A stretch of DNA of 44,667 nucleotides. Origin: Kofleriaceae bacterium. Lineage in GTDB: Bacteria > Myxococcota_A > Polyangia > Haliangiales > Haliangiaceae. A program made the position numbers and the translations under genes. The notes under the pieces were generated by a model, which saw nothing but the letters and a program-made list of their open reading frames with translations, was not told the DNA's origin and ran no database searches. This document shows, piece by piece, positions 1 to 7,587 of this stretch (positions within the stretch are counted from its first letter, which is position 1; each line of letters opens with the position of its first letter). The stretch is taken from the NCBI GenBank assembly GCA_013368795.1, contig JABFXX010000653.1:1-44667 (forward strand), given 5' to 3'.

Positions 1-495
1 GCGGTTGAGCAGCACGTATCTCAGCGTGTTCCGGACCTGCGTCGGCGTGGTCAGGATCCGCGCGTGATAGCGATCCTCGAAGAGCTTCCCGGTGCGCTTT
101 AGTGCGGAATTCAAACGCTTCACGAGCCGGATCTCGAAGCCCTGCATGCCGAGCGCGAGCGAGCGCTTACCTGCAGCCTCGACGACGAGGTGCAGGTGAT
201 TGTTCAGCACGTTGTAATCGACGATGCGGAAGTCGGGCTTGTGCGACTCGCGGATGACGGCGCGAATACGGGGCTGCAGCCAGTCGGCCGCGATGTTCGG
301 CGCGCCCTCGATCGTGCGAAGCGTGACGTGTTGCGGGAAACGACCCGCGAACTCGGGACGTGTGTCGTGCGAGACCGAGCCACGCTTCTTCTTGCGACCA
401 GCACCGGGGCGCCAGCCACCTTGCTTGCGCTCCGGCTTGCGTGCGCTGTCGAGGGTGAGCTGGACGTGCTTCTTCCTTTGAACCTTCCCCGCCAT
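1..495 (-). CDS. IS200-like / REP-associated tyrosine transposase (RAYT), partial
   Basis: I translated the minus strand from the ATG at 495. The frame stays open for 165 codons and runs off the left edge of the window, so the C-terminus is missing. The N-terminus is basic (MAGKVQRKKHVQ, then a GWRPGAGRKKK stretch at about 27-37). A Y1-transposase core follows, with the histidine-hydrophobe-histidine metal-binding motif in NNHLHLVVEA (about residues 99-108) and the family-typical RYHARILTTP region near residue 146. Members of this family are single-strand-nicking HUH enzymes. Domesticated RAYT copies mobilise REP palindromes, while single-copy ones are often stable chromosomal genes. The catalytic tyrosine should lie in the missing part. 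No target-site or terminal inverted repeat can be judged here. A 7-bp inverted repeat lies about 80 bp upstream (577-595). Confidence 0.85.
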   Translation of the reverse strand, partial: MAGKVQRKKHVQLTLDSARKPERKQGGWRPGAGRKKKRGSVSHDTRPEFAGRFPQHVTLRTIEGAPNIAADWLQPRIRAVIRESHKPDFRIVDYNVLNNHLHLVVEAAGKRSLALGMQGFEIRLVKRLNSALKRTGKLFEDRYHARILTTPTQVRNTLRYVLLNR

Positions 496-576
496 GATAT
501 CGGCACTAATTACCAGAAGGGTCTGACAACGTTTCTCGTCGAGAATCGACACGCGCGAGAGGCAAGGAGCGCACGA

Positions 577-595
577 ATGTCCGACATACGGACAT
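577..595. repeat. 7-bp perfect inverted repeat upstream of the transposase
   Basis: ATGTCCG at 577-583 and CGGACAT at 589-595 form a perfect inverted repeat around a 5-nt spacer. It lies about 80 bp upstream of the transposase start. It could be an operator, or a REP-like hairpin of the kind RAYT enzymes recognise. No second copy was noticed in the window, which argues against a REP family here. Confidence 0.5.
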
Positions 596-798
596 CGACG
601 CGTTCGACATCTGCGGCGAAAACTCGCCCTCCGGTTGGCCAGCTCGAGGCGCATGGCGGCGGCCGGCAAGCAGCAGCAGCAGGACGGCAACCCGCGCACG
701 TATCGCTCATTTGGACCGGAGGCGCGCAGTCACGACCAACCTCCGCGAACACGACGCCCGTCGCGCATCGGGATACGCGAGAAGCCGCGCGCGAGGGC

Positions 799-825
799 CG
801 AGTGGCCCGAGTGGCCCGAGTGGCC
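799..825. repeat. Tandem repeat, 9 bp x 3
   Basis: CGAGTGGCC is repeated three times head to tail without mismatch (799-807, 808-816, 817-825). The related module at 1103-1140 has only one unit, so this is a local expansion. Preceded by GGGC, it also gives GGGCC/GGCCC hairpin potential. Confidence 0.85.
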
Positions 826-1586
826 CCGCGCGCCGCCTCCGAATCGCGACTCACAAAGAAGTCCTCCACCTCGGACCGGCGTCGCCGCTACGACTGGCGT
901 CCCGACGTCGTGCGCGCGACGCGAAGGGCCGCACACGAGTGCGAGCCTCCGCACGCGAAGGTCCGTTTCCGAAGTACCGTTGCCGCGACGCGATTCAACG
1001 TCTGTAGGACCGACTGCACGCCATCACGGACGGTTCCTGAACAGCGGCCTTCCCCCAGTGCATGCGTCGAGATGACGACACACGTCTCATCGCAGGCGCG
1101 GCGCGCGCGAGGGCCGAGTGGCCCGCGCGCCGCCTCCGAGTCTCGGCTCGTGAAGAGGCTCTCGGCATCGGATGTGCGGGACACTGCCGCGCATCGACGT
1201 CGTCATCCACTACGGCAACTCGGTGACCGTCGAGGACAGTCACCGCTCCTCACCTTCTCGATGCGGCGCGCCGAGGCCAGGACCACGCGCCGCTCCCAGT
1301 TCGCCTCGTAACAAGGTCTCCACACTCGATGTGCGTCGCCGCGGTCGTTTTCTTCTCGATGCTGCGCGCCGAGACCAAGACCCACGCGCCCGCGTACAAG
1401 TCTCGGCACGCAAAGTTACTGTGCTCCGAAGCGGCGTTCGCGTTTGCCTCCCCGCACACGTCGAGACGACAACAAGGTCTCGTCGCAGGCCGCGCGCCGC
1501 GAGGACCGAGGCCATGCCCGCCGTCTCCGAATCGGCTCGCGCGCAGGAGGTCCTCCACCTTGGACGTTCTCGCGCGGACGGCGATC

Positions 1587-1592
1587 TATAAT
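1587..1592 (+). promoter_or_regulatory. Consensus -10 box (TATAAT) of trmO
   Basis: A perfect TATAAT ends 6 nt before the proposed trmO ATG at 1599, so transcription should start at or next to the start codon and give a leaderless mRNA. No good -35 hexamer is seen at 17-18 bp; TTGGAC at 1560-1565 would need a 21-bp spacer. Confidence 0.5.
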
Positions 1593-1598
1593 CGGTCC

Positions 1599-2009
1599 AT
1601 GAGCATCGAGCTCTTCCCCATCGGCATTGTCGAGTCTCCGCTGAAGGATCGCGCATCCGCGCCGCGGCAAGGCGACGAGGGCGCGCCCGAGGCATGGATC
1701 GTCTTCGACGAGGGTGTGGTCGCCGGGCTCGACGGCATTGCTGCCGGTGACGAGGTTCTCGTGCTGACCTGGTTCGATCGCGCACGCCGCGATGTGCTCG
1801 AAGTACGGCCACGCGGCGATCCGACGCGGCCGATCCAGGGCGTGTTCAACACGCGATCGCCCGACCGGCCGAATCCTATCGGGCTGCATCGCGTGCAAGT
1901 GGTGTCGATCGAGGGCCCGCGTGTACGCGTGCGAAACCTCGAAGCGCTCGACGGTACGCCGGTGCTCGATATCAAGCCCGTCCTGTCGGCGAACACCGAC
2001 GAGCGTTAG
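1599..2009 (+). CDS. trmO: tRNA (N6-threonylcarbamoyladenosine(37)-N6)-methyltransferase TrmO
   Basis: A cytoplasmic, SAM-dependent enzyme that methylates t6A37 in threonine tRNA, refining decoding. The 136-residue protein is a compact single-domain TsaA/YaeB-type beta-barrel. Its family signature is clear at residues 81-99 (GVFNTRSPDRPNPIGLHRV), followed by a VRNLEALDGTPVLDIKPV-type segment near residues 112-129. The reading frame is open further upstream to 1329, but that extension is low-complexity repeat DNA. The ATG at 1599 gives the expected N-terminus (a beta-strand leading into IGIVESPL) and sits directly after a TATAAT box. E. coli TrmO is longer because of a C-terminal extension; short forms like this one are common. 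The gene converges with the next one, with 7 nt between stop codons. Confidence 0.9.
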   Translation: MSIELFPIGIVESPLKDRASAPRQGDEGAPEAWIVFDEGVVAGLDGIAAGDEVLVLTWFDRARRDVLEVRPRGDPTRPIQGVFNTRSPDRPNPIGLHRVQVVSIEGPRVRVRNLEALDGTPVLDIKPVLSANTDER

Positions 2010-2016
2010 CGCGGGA

Positions 2017-3027
2017 TCAGAACAGGCCGCCGAGGACGAGCCCGCCGCCATCGCCGACGACATACGGCGTGATCCCGAGCTGGATGCGATGCTCCTCGCG
2101 CCGCGTCGAGCCCGGCAAACGGTACTTCTCGCGCAGCCGCGCGTTGTACTCGGCGGCGAGCTCGTAGCGCTCCTGCTCGCTCGCCGGATGAGGGAACGAG
2201 AGCCTCAGCACGCCGATACACATGACGCCGAGCCCGCCGATCATCATGACGAGGCCAGCCGTCTTGTACCCCTGCTGGTCTCCCGTGTTGCACGGCGCGT
2301 AGGGGTCGGAGGGCGTGGGGCACGTGGCAACCTCGTCCAGGGCAGCCTTCGAGAACACGACGGCTCCGGTGAGACCGATCGCCGAACCACCAATCGCACC
2401 GATCCAGCCCCACTGTTTGTTGCGCGTGTACCGCTGTGCGAGATCGGGGCGGTCGACGATCTCGTAGAACTCCGCTCCGTCGACCTTGCGATGAAGCTCG
2501 CCCTGGTACGGCACGACCCGAGTGCCGGCTGCGGCGAACGTCTTGAAGTCGGTGTAGAAGACGGGTTCGTTGCCGAAGTAGATCGCCTCCTGGCGGAAGT
2601 TATGCTCCGCCAGAAGCTGGGCGCGCCGTTCCTCGCGGTCCTCGGCGAGTGCCGACTTCACCGCCGCAGCCGTCGCATCCGGTTCGGGCTTCGCCGGCAG
2701 GCGGGGCGGTGCAGCGACGAGCTGGGACGAGAGTGTCGCCGCAACCTGGGTGACGGCCGCGACCGCTGCGTCGCGATCGGGCGGGATGGCGTCGAGCTTC
2801 GTCGAGGCGGCAGCGCGGTCGGTCGTGTTCTCGACGAGCGAGATCAGGAGCTTGTCGCCGACGACCTCGACATCGAGATGGACGCCGAGCCGCGAGAGGA
2901 GGACGCCGTCGGCGGCGAGCTCCTCGGCGACACGCTGTTCGAGGAATGCGTCGAGCGGCGGCTCGTCCGCCTGCGCGCGCACGGTCAGCCCCGACAGCAC
3001 CAAGACAGCGAGCACGACTTGCTTCAT
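2017..3027 (-). CDS. Secreted or membrane protein of unknown function
   Basis: A 336-residue protein with an N-terminal signal peptide (MKQVVLAVLVLSGLTVRAQA). An N-terminal region of about 120 residues looks like a periplasmic domain (ELAADGVLLSRLGVHLDVEVVGDKL). Two hydrophobic segments appear in the second half (WGWIGAIGGSAIGLTGAVV and AGLVMMIGGLGVMCIGVLRL), separated by a short loop with two cysteines. The C-terminus is charged and arginine-rich. I do not recognise the family; the architecture resembles myxobacterial proteins with a periplasmic head and a membrane hairpin. A GTG at 3042 would add five residues (MHEGY), but the ATG at 3027 starts directly at the signal peptide and is preferred. 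The gene is divergent from the ECF sigma gene across an 82-bp gap. Confidence 0.7.
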   Translation of the reverse strand: MKQVVLAVLVLSGLTVRAQADEPPLDAFLEQRVAEELAADGVLLSRLGVHLDVEVVGDKLLISLVENTTDRAAASTKLDAIPPDRDAAVAAVTQVAATLSSQLVAAPPRLPAKPEPDATAAAVKSALAEDREERRAQLLAEHNFRQEAIYFGNEPVFYTDFKTFAAAGTRVVPYQGELHRKVDGAEFYEIVDRPDLAQRYTRNKQWGWIGAIGGSAIGLTGAVVFSKAALDEVATCPTPSDPYAPCNTGDQQGYKTAGLVMMIGGLGVMCIGVLRLSFPHPASEQERYELAAEYNARLREKYRLPGSTRREEHRIQLGITPYVVGDGGGLVLGGLF

Positions 3028-3070
3028 GTACCCTTCGTGCACGGTCCCCTGCCCGATTCGTCAAACGATC

Positions 3071-3100
3071 TTGACAGCAATCGTTCCGCGGCACTACCAC
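3071..3100 (+). promoter_or_regulatory. Sigma-70 type promoter of the ECF sigma operon
   Basis: Perfect TTGACA at 3071-3076, then an 18-bp spacer and TACCAC at 3095-3100. The expected transcription start is about 3107, only a few nt before the GTG at 3110, so the leader would be nearly absent. Confidence 0.5.
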
Positions 3101-3109
3101 GCATGTGCG

Positions 3110-3679
3110 GTGAAGCGGTCAACCGGACCGGACCTCGGCGCAGTCGCTGCGCGCGCCCGGGCCGGAGACTCGGCGGCGCGCACGGAGCTCTTGCGCGAGC
3201 TCTATGCGGTGGTTCGTAGGCACGTGTACCTCACGATCGGCGGCGGGCCAGTGGCAGACGACGCGGTCCAGGAGACGATGATCGCGCTGTATCGGGGACT
3301 CGACGGGTTTCGCGGCGAGGCCTCGCCCAAGACATGGGCGATCACGATCGCGTCTCGCACGGCACGGCGCATGCGCCGGCGCGAGGGCCGGCAGGTTCCG
3401 ACCGAGGAGATCGATACGGCGGTGTTCGACGTCGATCAACAGTCGGCCGGCGAGCTCGTGATGCTGCGACGTGCGCTCGGCAGCCTGACCGAGAAGAAGC
3501 GCGACGCGTTCGTGCTGATGTCGATCTTCGAGCTCACCGCCGAGGAGGCCGGCAAGGCCCTCGGGACGTTCGCTAACACCGCGGCATCACGTGACCGCCA
3601 CGCCCGCGCGGAGCTGCAAAAGTATTTTGACGAAGCCGGCTCCGACGTCGCCACGAATACAGAGAGGGAGACTGCGTGA
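3110..3679 (+). CDS. ECF-type RNA polymerase sigma factor
   Basis: A 189-residue sigma-70 family regulator with region 2 at about 20-92 (DDAVQETMIALYRGLDGFRG and the TWAITIASRTARRMRRREG stretch for -10 contact) and region 4 at about 115-172 (LTEKKRDAFVLMSIFELTAEE and NTAASRDRHARAELQKYF). It should direct RNA polymerase to a dedicated promoter set in response to an envelope signal. The GTG at 3110 was chosen because it follows the promoter and gives the normal length for the family. The frame is open upstream to 2750, but that part is antisense to the neighbouring gene. The stop codon overlaps the GTG of the next gene (GTGA), so the two are translationally coupled; that partner is the likely anti-sigma or sensor protein. 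Confidence 0.88.
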   Translation: MKRSTGPDLGAVAARARAGDSAARTELLRELYAVVRRHVYLTIGGGPVADDAVQETMIALYRGLDGFRGEASPKTWAITIASRTARRMRRREGRQVPTEEIDTAVFDVDQQSAGELVMLRRALGSLTEKKRDAFVLMSIFELTAEEAGKALGTFANTAASRDRHARAELQKYFDEAGSDVATNTERETA

Positions 3680-4677
3680 CCCGGCTCGACGACGCGATCG
3701 CACGTGCGCGGACCCTCGAGGTTCGCGACGAAGGCGCGCGACAGTTCGTCGCCGAGCTCTCGCAATGGGCCGGCAAGAGCGAGCCCGCTCGGGCGCGCTG
3801 GCCGTGGTTCGCCGGTGGAGTGGCGCTCGCGGCGGCCGCCGCGGTCTTGCTGCTCGTCGTGCGCGAGTCGCCCCGCCCCGTCGAGCCGTCGGCGATCCGG
3901 CTCGGTGATCGGGTCGCGATCGTCGTGGCACCGAGCACGCAGTATCGCGTCGTCGCGACCGACGAGGAGCGGACTGTCGTCGAGGTCACGCGCGGCACGG
4001 TGACGGCACGGCTGTGGCCCGGCGCACGCGCGTATCGGCTCGGGCTTCGAGGTGGCGGCGTCGAGGCGGTCGCGACCGGCACGGTGTTCGCGCTGCGCGT
4101 CGACGACGACGGCGCGTCCGTCGAGGTCCACGAAGGCCACGTCGCCGTGTCACGCGGAGACGACCACGTCGAGGTCGCTGCGACTACCGCGTGGCCCCAC
4201 GGCGGCGTGCTGCGCTCCTCCGACGACGCGCGACGTTTGCTCGCAATGCCGGCCGTGTCTGCTGCGGCGCCTGAACCCGAACTGGCGAGGCTCGATGCTG
4301 GCGTCGCCGACGCGAGCGCCGAGCCCACGGATGCTGCCGTCATCCTCGCGGCCCCGCATCGCGACGCGGCCGCTGCGACCCCGCCGATCGAGCGCTGGCG
4401 TCGCGCACGGCTCCTGCGCAGCCAGGGCAAGTTCGAGGCGGCACTCGCGGAGTGCATCGAGATCGCCGACGCGAAGGACGCGACCTGGTCACCGATCGCA
4501 CTGCTGGAAGCAGCTCGCATCGAGCTTGGCCCGAACGCGTCGCCCGAACGTGCGATCGCGCTGGCCGAGCGGTTCGCGTCGGAGTGGCCGGATCACGCGC
4601 TCGCGCCGGAAGCCCGCGACCTGCGCTGCCGCGCACTGAAGCAGCTCGGGCGCGACGCCGAGTGCGGCGCACCCTGA
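3676..4677 (+). CDS. FecR-domain membrane protein with C-terminal TPR-like region (putative anti-sigma partner)
   Basis: A 333-residue single-pass membrane protein. Residues 1-42 are cytoplasmic, 43-63 form a transmembrane helix (WPWFAGGVALAAAAAVLLLVV), about 75-185 are a periplasmic FecR-type beta domain (RLGDRVAIVVAPSTQYRVV, TRGTVTARLWPG, TGTVFALRV), then comes an Ala/Pro-rich linker, and about 235-333 look like TPR helices (SQGKFEAALAECIEIADAKD). It starts at GTG 3676 inside the stop of the ECF gene. The arrangement matches ECF sigma plus FecR-like regulator pairs, in which the short cytoplasmic part holds or presents the sigma factor. That N-terminus lacks a recognisable zinc anti-sigma motif (HxxxCxxC), so the anti-sigma role is inferred from context. 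Confidence 0.75.
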   Translation: MTRLDDAIARARTLEVRDEGARQFVAELSQWAGKSEPARARWPWFAGGVALAAAAAVLLLVVRESPRPVEPSAIRLGDRVAIVVAPSTQYRVVATDEERTVVEVTRGTVTARLWPGARAYRLGLRGGGVEAVATGTVFALRVDDDGASVEVHEGHVAVSRGDDHVEVAATTAWPHGGVLRSSDDARRLLAMPAVSAAAPEPELARLDAGVADASAEPTDAAVILAAPHRDAAAATPPIERWRRARLLRSQGKFEAALAECIEIADAKDATWSPIALLEAARIELGPNASPERAIALAERFASEWPDHALAPEARDLRCRALKQLGRDAECGAP

Positions 4678-4713
4678 CGGCACAGCACGGCAGTGGGCCG
4701 GCAGATCTTCGCA

Positions 4714-4742
4714 TTGACAATCCATAAGCATCGGCTTATGGA
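4714..4742 (+). promoter_or_regulatory. Promoter of the arsR-AHSA1 operon
   Basis: TTGACA (4714-4719), a 17-bp spacer and TATGGA (4737-4742). The -10 ends 6 nt before the ATG at 4749, again predicting a leaderless transcript. The spacer and -10 are filled by the inverted repeat at 4720-4743. Confidence 0.7.
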
Positions 4743-4743
4743 T
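4720..4743. promoter_or_regulatory. Perfect 10-bp inverted repeat: probable ArsR-family operator
   Basis: ATCCATAAGC (4720-4729), a 4-nt spacer ATCG, then GCTTATGGAT (4734-4743). The arms are perfectly complementary and occupy the spacer and the -10 box. A bound dimer would block RNA polymerase, which is the usual autoregulatory layout for this repressor family. Confidence 0.8.
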
Positions 4744-4748
4744 CAGAC

Positions 4749-5072
4749 ATGCGCGAGGCGCAGGTCTCAACGGCCTTCAAAGCACTCTCCGATCCGACAC
4801 GACGACGTTTGTTCGAACGCCTCGTGAAGGAAGGCGAGCTCAGCGTCTCCGCACTCACGGATGGATCGGGGATTTCGCAGCCTGCGGTGTCGCAACACGT
4901 GGCCGCCCTGAAGGCGGCGGGACTCGTGCGGCTGCGCCGCGAGGGCCGGCTCGCGCACTACGCGCCTCGGGCGGCGGGGCTGGCACCGCTCGTCGACTGG
5001 TTCCGCGTGTACGGCGAGTTCTGGCGCGAGCGCTTCGATCGTCTCGAACAACTTCTCGAGGAGATGGACTGA
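4749..5072 (+). CDS. ArsR/SmtB-family transcriptional repressor
   Basis: A 107-residue winged-helix DNA-binding protein. The N-terminus (FKALSDPTRRRLFERLVKEG, residues 10-29) is family-typical, the recognition helix-turn-helix lies at about 41-60 (ISQPAVSQHVAALKAAGLV), and the wing is at about 61-72 (RLRREGRLAHY). There is no cysteine at all, so it cannot be a CxC metal sensor. It belongs with the SRPBCC-linked ArsR regulators, whose signal is generally unknown. The ATG at 4749 lies immediately downstream of the promoter and operator. Its stop overlaps the next start (TGATG). Confidence 0.9.
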   Translation: MREAQVSTAFKALSDPTRRRLFERLVKEGELSVSALTDGSGISQPAVSQHVAALKAAGLVRLRREGRLAHYAPRAAGLAPLVDWFRVYGEFWRERFDRLEQLLEEMD

Positions 5073-5494
5073 TGACTGAAACGAAATCGATCGTCGTCGA
5101 GCGTCTGGTACCGCATCGCGCGGAGAAGGTCTGGAGGGCACTGACGCACTCGGACCTGATCGCGCGCTGGCTGATGCAGAATGACTTCCAGCCCGAGCGA
5201 GGTCACAAGTTCAAGTTCCGCGCGCAGCCGGTCGCGGGCTGGAGCGGCGTGACCAACTGCGAGGTGCTCGAGATCGAGCCGCAGCGCCGGCTGGTGTACA
5301 GCTGGGGCGACGGCACCGAATCCGACAGCGGGCTCAAGACCATCGTCACGTGGACGCTCGCAGAGGAAGCCGGCGGCACGCGCGTGCGCATGGAGCACTC
5401 GGGCTTCCGTCCCGAGGACGAGGCGGGCTTTGTCGGCATGGGCCGCGGCTGGCCGAAGATCCTCGAGCGCCTCGAGCAGATCGCAGGCGACTGA
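5072..5494 (+). CDS. SRPBCC / AHSA1 (activator of Hsp90 ATPase-like) domain protein
   Basis: A 140-residue protein with the START-like AHSA1 fold: an N-terminal strand and helix (IVVERLVPHRAEKVWRALTH), a central GHKFKFRAQPV and GVTNCEVLEIEPQRRLVYSW section, and the typical C-terminal GFVGMGRGWPKILERLEQI helix. The fold makes a hydrophobic ligand pocket; the biochemical role in bacteria is mostly unknown. The start codon overlaps the arsR stop by one base, making this a two-gene operon. Its stop directly abuts the stop of the convergent kinase gene, with no bases between them. Confidence 0.85.
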   Translation: MTETKSIVVERLVPHRAEKVWRALTHSDLIARWLMQNDFQPERGHKFKFRAQPVAGWSGVTNCEVLEIEPQRRLVYSWGDGTESDSGLKTIVTWTLAEEAGGTRVRMEHSGFRPEDEAGFVGMGRGWPKILERLEQIAGD

Positions 5495-7219
5495 CTACGA
5501 GGTCTCTTCGAGCTGCTGCGTGAGACAGGCGAACAGCGCAGCGGCCGTCGCCGGCTTGACGAGATGCGCGTGGAAGCCAGCCTTCTGCGTGCGCTCGCGA
5601 TCGGACGCCTCGCCGTAGCCGGTGAGCGCGACGAGACGGGTCTTGAGATCGGGACAGAGCGTGCGCAGTTCCTCGACGACACCGATGCCATCGAGACCGG
5701 GCAAGCCGAGATCGACGAGCGCGAGGTCAGGACGATGCTGACGGATGAGGTCGACACCGGTCGTGCCATCGGCGGCAGAGATGACCTCGTAGCCCTTCGT
5801 CTTGAGGAGGTCGGCGAGGAGCTCGCGCGCGTCGTCGTTGTCGTCGATGACGACCGTGCGGATCGTCCGCCGCGCGACAGGCTCTGGGAGCCTGAGAGGC
5901 TGCATGTCCTCGGTGCGCTTGCGGATGGCGAGCGCGTTGGGCGAGCTCGCGAGAGGAATCGTGATCTCGAACGTGCTGCCCTTGTCGCGACCTTCGCTCT
6001 CGACCGTGATCTCGCCCTTGTGCATCTCGACCAGGCGGCGCGCGAGCGCGAGGCCGAGGCCGAGGCCACCGGAGCCGTCGGAGCGGACGCGCTCCTGGAC
6101 GAACATCTTGAAGATGCTGCGCTGGAGGTCCTCGGGGATGCCGATGCCGTTGTCGCGCACGCGGATGTAGGCGCCCTCGGCGTTGGTGCCACACGAGACC
6201 TCGATGCGGCCGCCCGGCGCGGTGTAGCGCGCGGCGTTGCTGAGGAGGTTCGAGATGATCTGGCCGAAGCGGATCGTGTCGACGATGACCTTGATCTTGT
6301 CGGTGGGCGCGTCGAACACGATGGTGTGGCGCCGGTCCTCGAGCATCGGCCGGCAGCTGCTGATCGCGGTCTCGGCGACGGTGACGAGATCGATCAGCTC
6401 GGGACGGAGCTCGATCTTGTCGGCCTTGATCCGCGAGAGGTCGAGGAGATCGTCGACGAGCCGCGAGAGGACGGTGGTCTGGCGCTCGAGGATGTCGAGC
6501 ATCTTGGGCTCGGGCTGCCGCTCGGGGGTCTGGCGGATGAGATCGAGCGCGGTGCGGATCGGCGCGAGCGGGTTGCGGAGCTCGTGCGCGAGGATCGCGA
6601 TGAACGAGTCCTTGCGGCGATCGTTGGTCGCGAGGGCCTCGTTGAGGCGCGCGAGCTCCTTGTTGGCGGCTTGCTCGCGATCGCGCTCGCGGCGCAGCGA
6701 CAGGTTCTCGTAGTCGCGGCGACGATTTTCGAAGTCGCGCTCGAGCCGCTCGGCCGCGAGCTGGGCGGTGCGCTCCTGGAGCGTGCAGAAGACGGAGACC
6801 TTGGCGCGCAGGACCTCGGGGACGATCGGCTTGAACAGGAAGTCGACGGCACCGAGCGAGTAGGCACGCAGGACCGAGGCCTCGGTGTGCGAGTGCGCGG
6901 TCGTGAAGATGATCGGCAGGTGCTGCGTGCGTTCGCGCGAACGGATCCAGCGCGCGGTCTCGAAGCCATCCATGCCCGGCATGTGGACGTCGAGCAGGAC
7001 GAGCGCGAAGTCCTGCTCGAGCAGGCGCGCGAGTGCGTCCTGGCCGGAGTTGGCCATGACGATCGTCCGGTTGAGGGGCGCGAGCGCAGCTTCGGCTGCG
7101 ACGAGGTTTGCTGGCGTGTCGTCGACGACGAGGATCTGGCGGAGCGCGAACACGGGGCTCGTGTCCACGTCGTCCATCTCCTGTTGCACGACTCCCTCGT
7201 TCTCGAGGCGCAAGCTCAT
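5495..7219 (-). CDS. Hybrid sensor histidine kinase/response regulator (REC-HisKA-HATPase-REC)
   Basis: A 574-residue soluble kinase with no transmembrane helix. Domains in order: REC1 at about 27-140 (VVDD acidic pocket, phospho-acceptor D77 in LLDVHMPG, K130); a coiled linker at 145-200; HisKA with H212 in ILAHELRNPLAP; HATPase_c at about 312-425 (N box NLLSNAARY, G1 DNGIGIP, G2 GGLGLGLAL); and REC2 at about 453-570 (IDDNDD, D503, K555). The N-terminal REC suggests it is itself switched by another kinase. An ATG at 7219 is preceded by a GGGACGGG stretch; a TTG at 7231 would add four residues. No DNA-binding partner is adjacent. Confidence 0.93.
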   Translation of the reverse strand: MSLRLENEGVVQQEMDDVDTSPVFALRQILVVDDTPANLVAAEAALAPLNRTIVMANSGQDALARLLEQDFALVLLDVHMPGMDGFETARWIRSRERTQHLPIIFTTAHSHTEASVLRAYSLGAVDFLFKPIVPEVLRAKVSVFCTLQERTAQLAAERLERDFENRRRDYENLSLRRERDREQAANKELARLNEALATNDRRKDSFIAILAHELRNPLAPIRTALDLIRQTPERQPEPKMLDILERQTTVLSRLVDDLLDLSRIKADKIELRPELIDLVTVAETAISSCRPMLEDRRHTIVFDAPTDKIKVIVDTIRFGQIISNLLSNAARYTAPGGRIEVSCGTNAEGAYIRVRDNGIGIPEDLQRSIFKMFVQERVRSDGSGGLGLGLALARRLVEMHKGEITVESEGRDKGSTFEITIPLASSPNALAIRKRTEDMQPLRLPEPVARRTIRTVVIDDNDDARELLADLLKTKGYEVISAADGTTGVDLIRQHRPDLALVDLGLPGLDGIGVVEELRTLCPDLKTRLVALTGYGEASDRERTQKAGFHAHLVKPATAAALFACLTQQLEETS

Positions 7220-7587
7220 GACCCGTCCCAACGTAGCGGGTCGATCGATCAGTCGGCAAGAGACCGTACGCAGGGCTCACCGACGACAAACGGAGCCGCA
7301 TGACAGCCTCGCCCGCCGTGCGCGGGCGCCACGCCGTCATTCTTGTCGGTGTCCGGACGATGGAGACTGGCGACCGCCTTCGCCGCGCACACGAGGGACG
7401 CGACGACGCAGAGAATGGGCGGTAGCAGGGACAGCATCGGCCTACATGGAGACGACGAACCACGAACCCCGAAATCGACATGGCCCCCGAAAAAAGATCC
7501 GGAGCGTGTCGATCCGGCGGCGGCTCGTCTGTCGGGCGTGTGTACCGACCGAAAACCGAGATTTAGAACCCCACACAGGAGTCCGAC
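7220..7587. other. Intergenic region, possible small secreted peptide on the minus strand
   Basis: No large gene is present. The only candidate is the 62-codon minus-strand frame at 7249-7437, listed separately. The plus strand carries a Shine-Dalgarno AGGAG at about 7578, just before the yciI-like gene. Confidence 0.5.
7249..7437 (-). CDS. Possible small secreted peptide
   Basis: ATG at 7437 opens a 62-codon frame starting MLSLLPPILCVVASLVCAAKA, which reads as a signal peptide, followed by a short polar tail with two cysteines (GCHAAPFV, EPCVRS). It lies in the same orientation as the hybrid kinase and 30 bp upstream of it. No clear ribosome site is visible. It could equally be a chance frame in GC-rich DNA; the hydrophobic head is the only argument for it. 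Confidence 0.3.
   Translation of the reverse strand: MLSLLPPILCVVASLVCAAKAVASLHRPDTDKNDGVAPAHGGRGCHAAPFVVGEPCVRSLAD

Larger units (their letters stand above)
496..1598. other. Non-coding region with degenerate ~100-bp repeat modules
   Basis: No convincing gene is present. The open frames here are Arg/Ser/Ala-rich in every frame, as expected from GC-rich non-coding DNA. The stretch contains related modules starting near 770, 1090, 1258, 1356 and 1483. Copies at 788-835 and 1103-1140 share GAGGGCCGAGTGGCC and GCGCGCCGCCTCCGA. Copies at about 856-877 and 1546-1566 share a GAAG/GAGG-TCCTCCACCT segment. Copies at 1258 and 1356 both begin CTCGATGC(G/T)GCGCGCCGAG. Identity is patchy, as in old decayed duplications. 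A flanking transposase gene suggests a repeat-mobilising history, but this is inference. Confidence 0.55.

Noticed and set aside
190-1311. Long plus-strand open frame of 373 codons
   Set aside because: Its first part is antisense to the transposase and the rest is Arg/Ser/Ala-rich in the repeat region. No motif is recognisable and codon use is not selective.
3676-4677. Zinc-finger anti-sigma factor
   Set aside because: The expected HxxxCxxC motif is missing; the protein is better described as a FecR-domain partner.
5564-7303. Plus-strand open frame of 579 codons
   Set aside because: Antisense shadow of the hybrid kinase. The composition is Asp/Glu/Arg/Val-rich with no domain, which is typical of the reverse strand of GC-rich genes.
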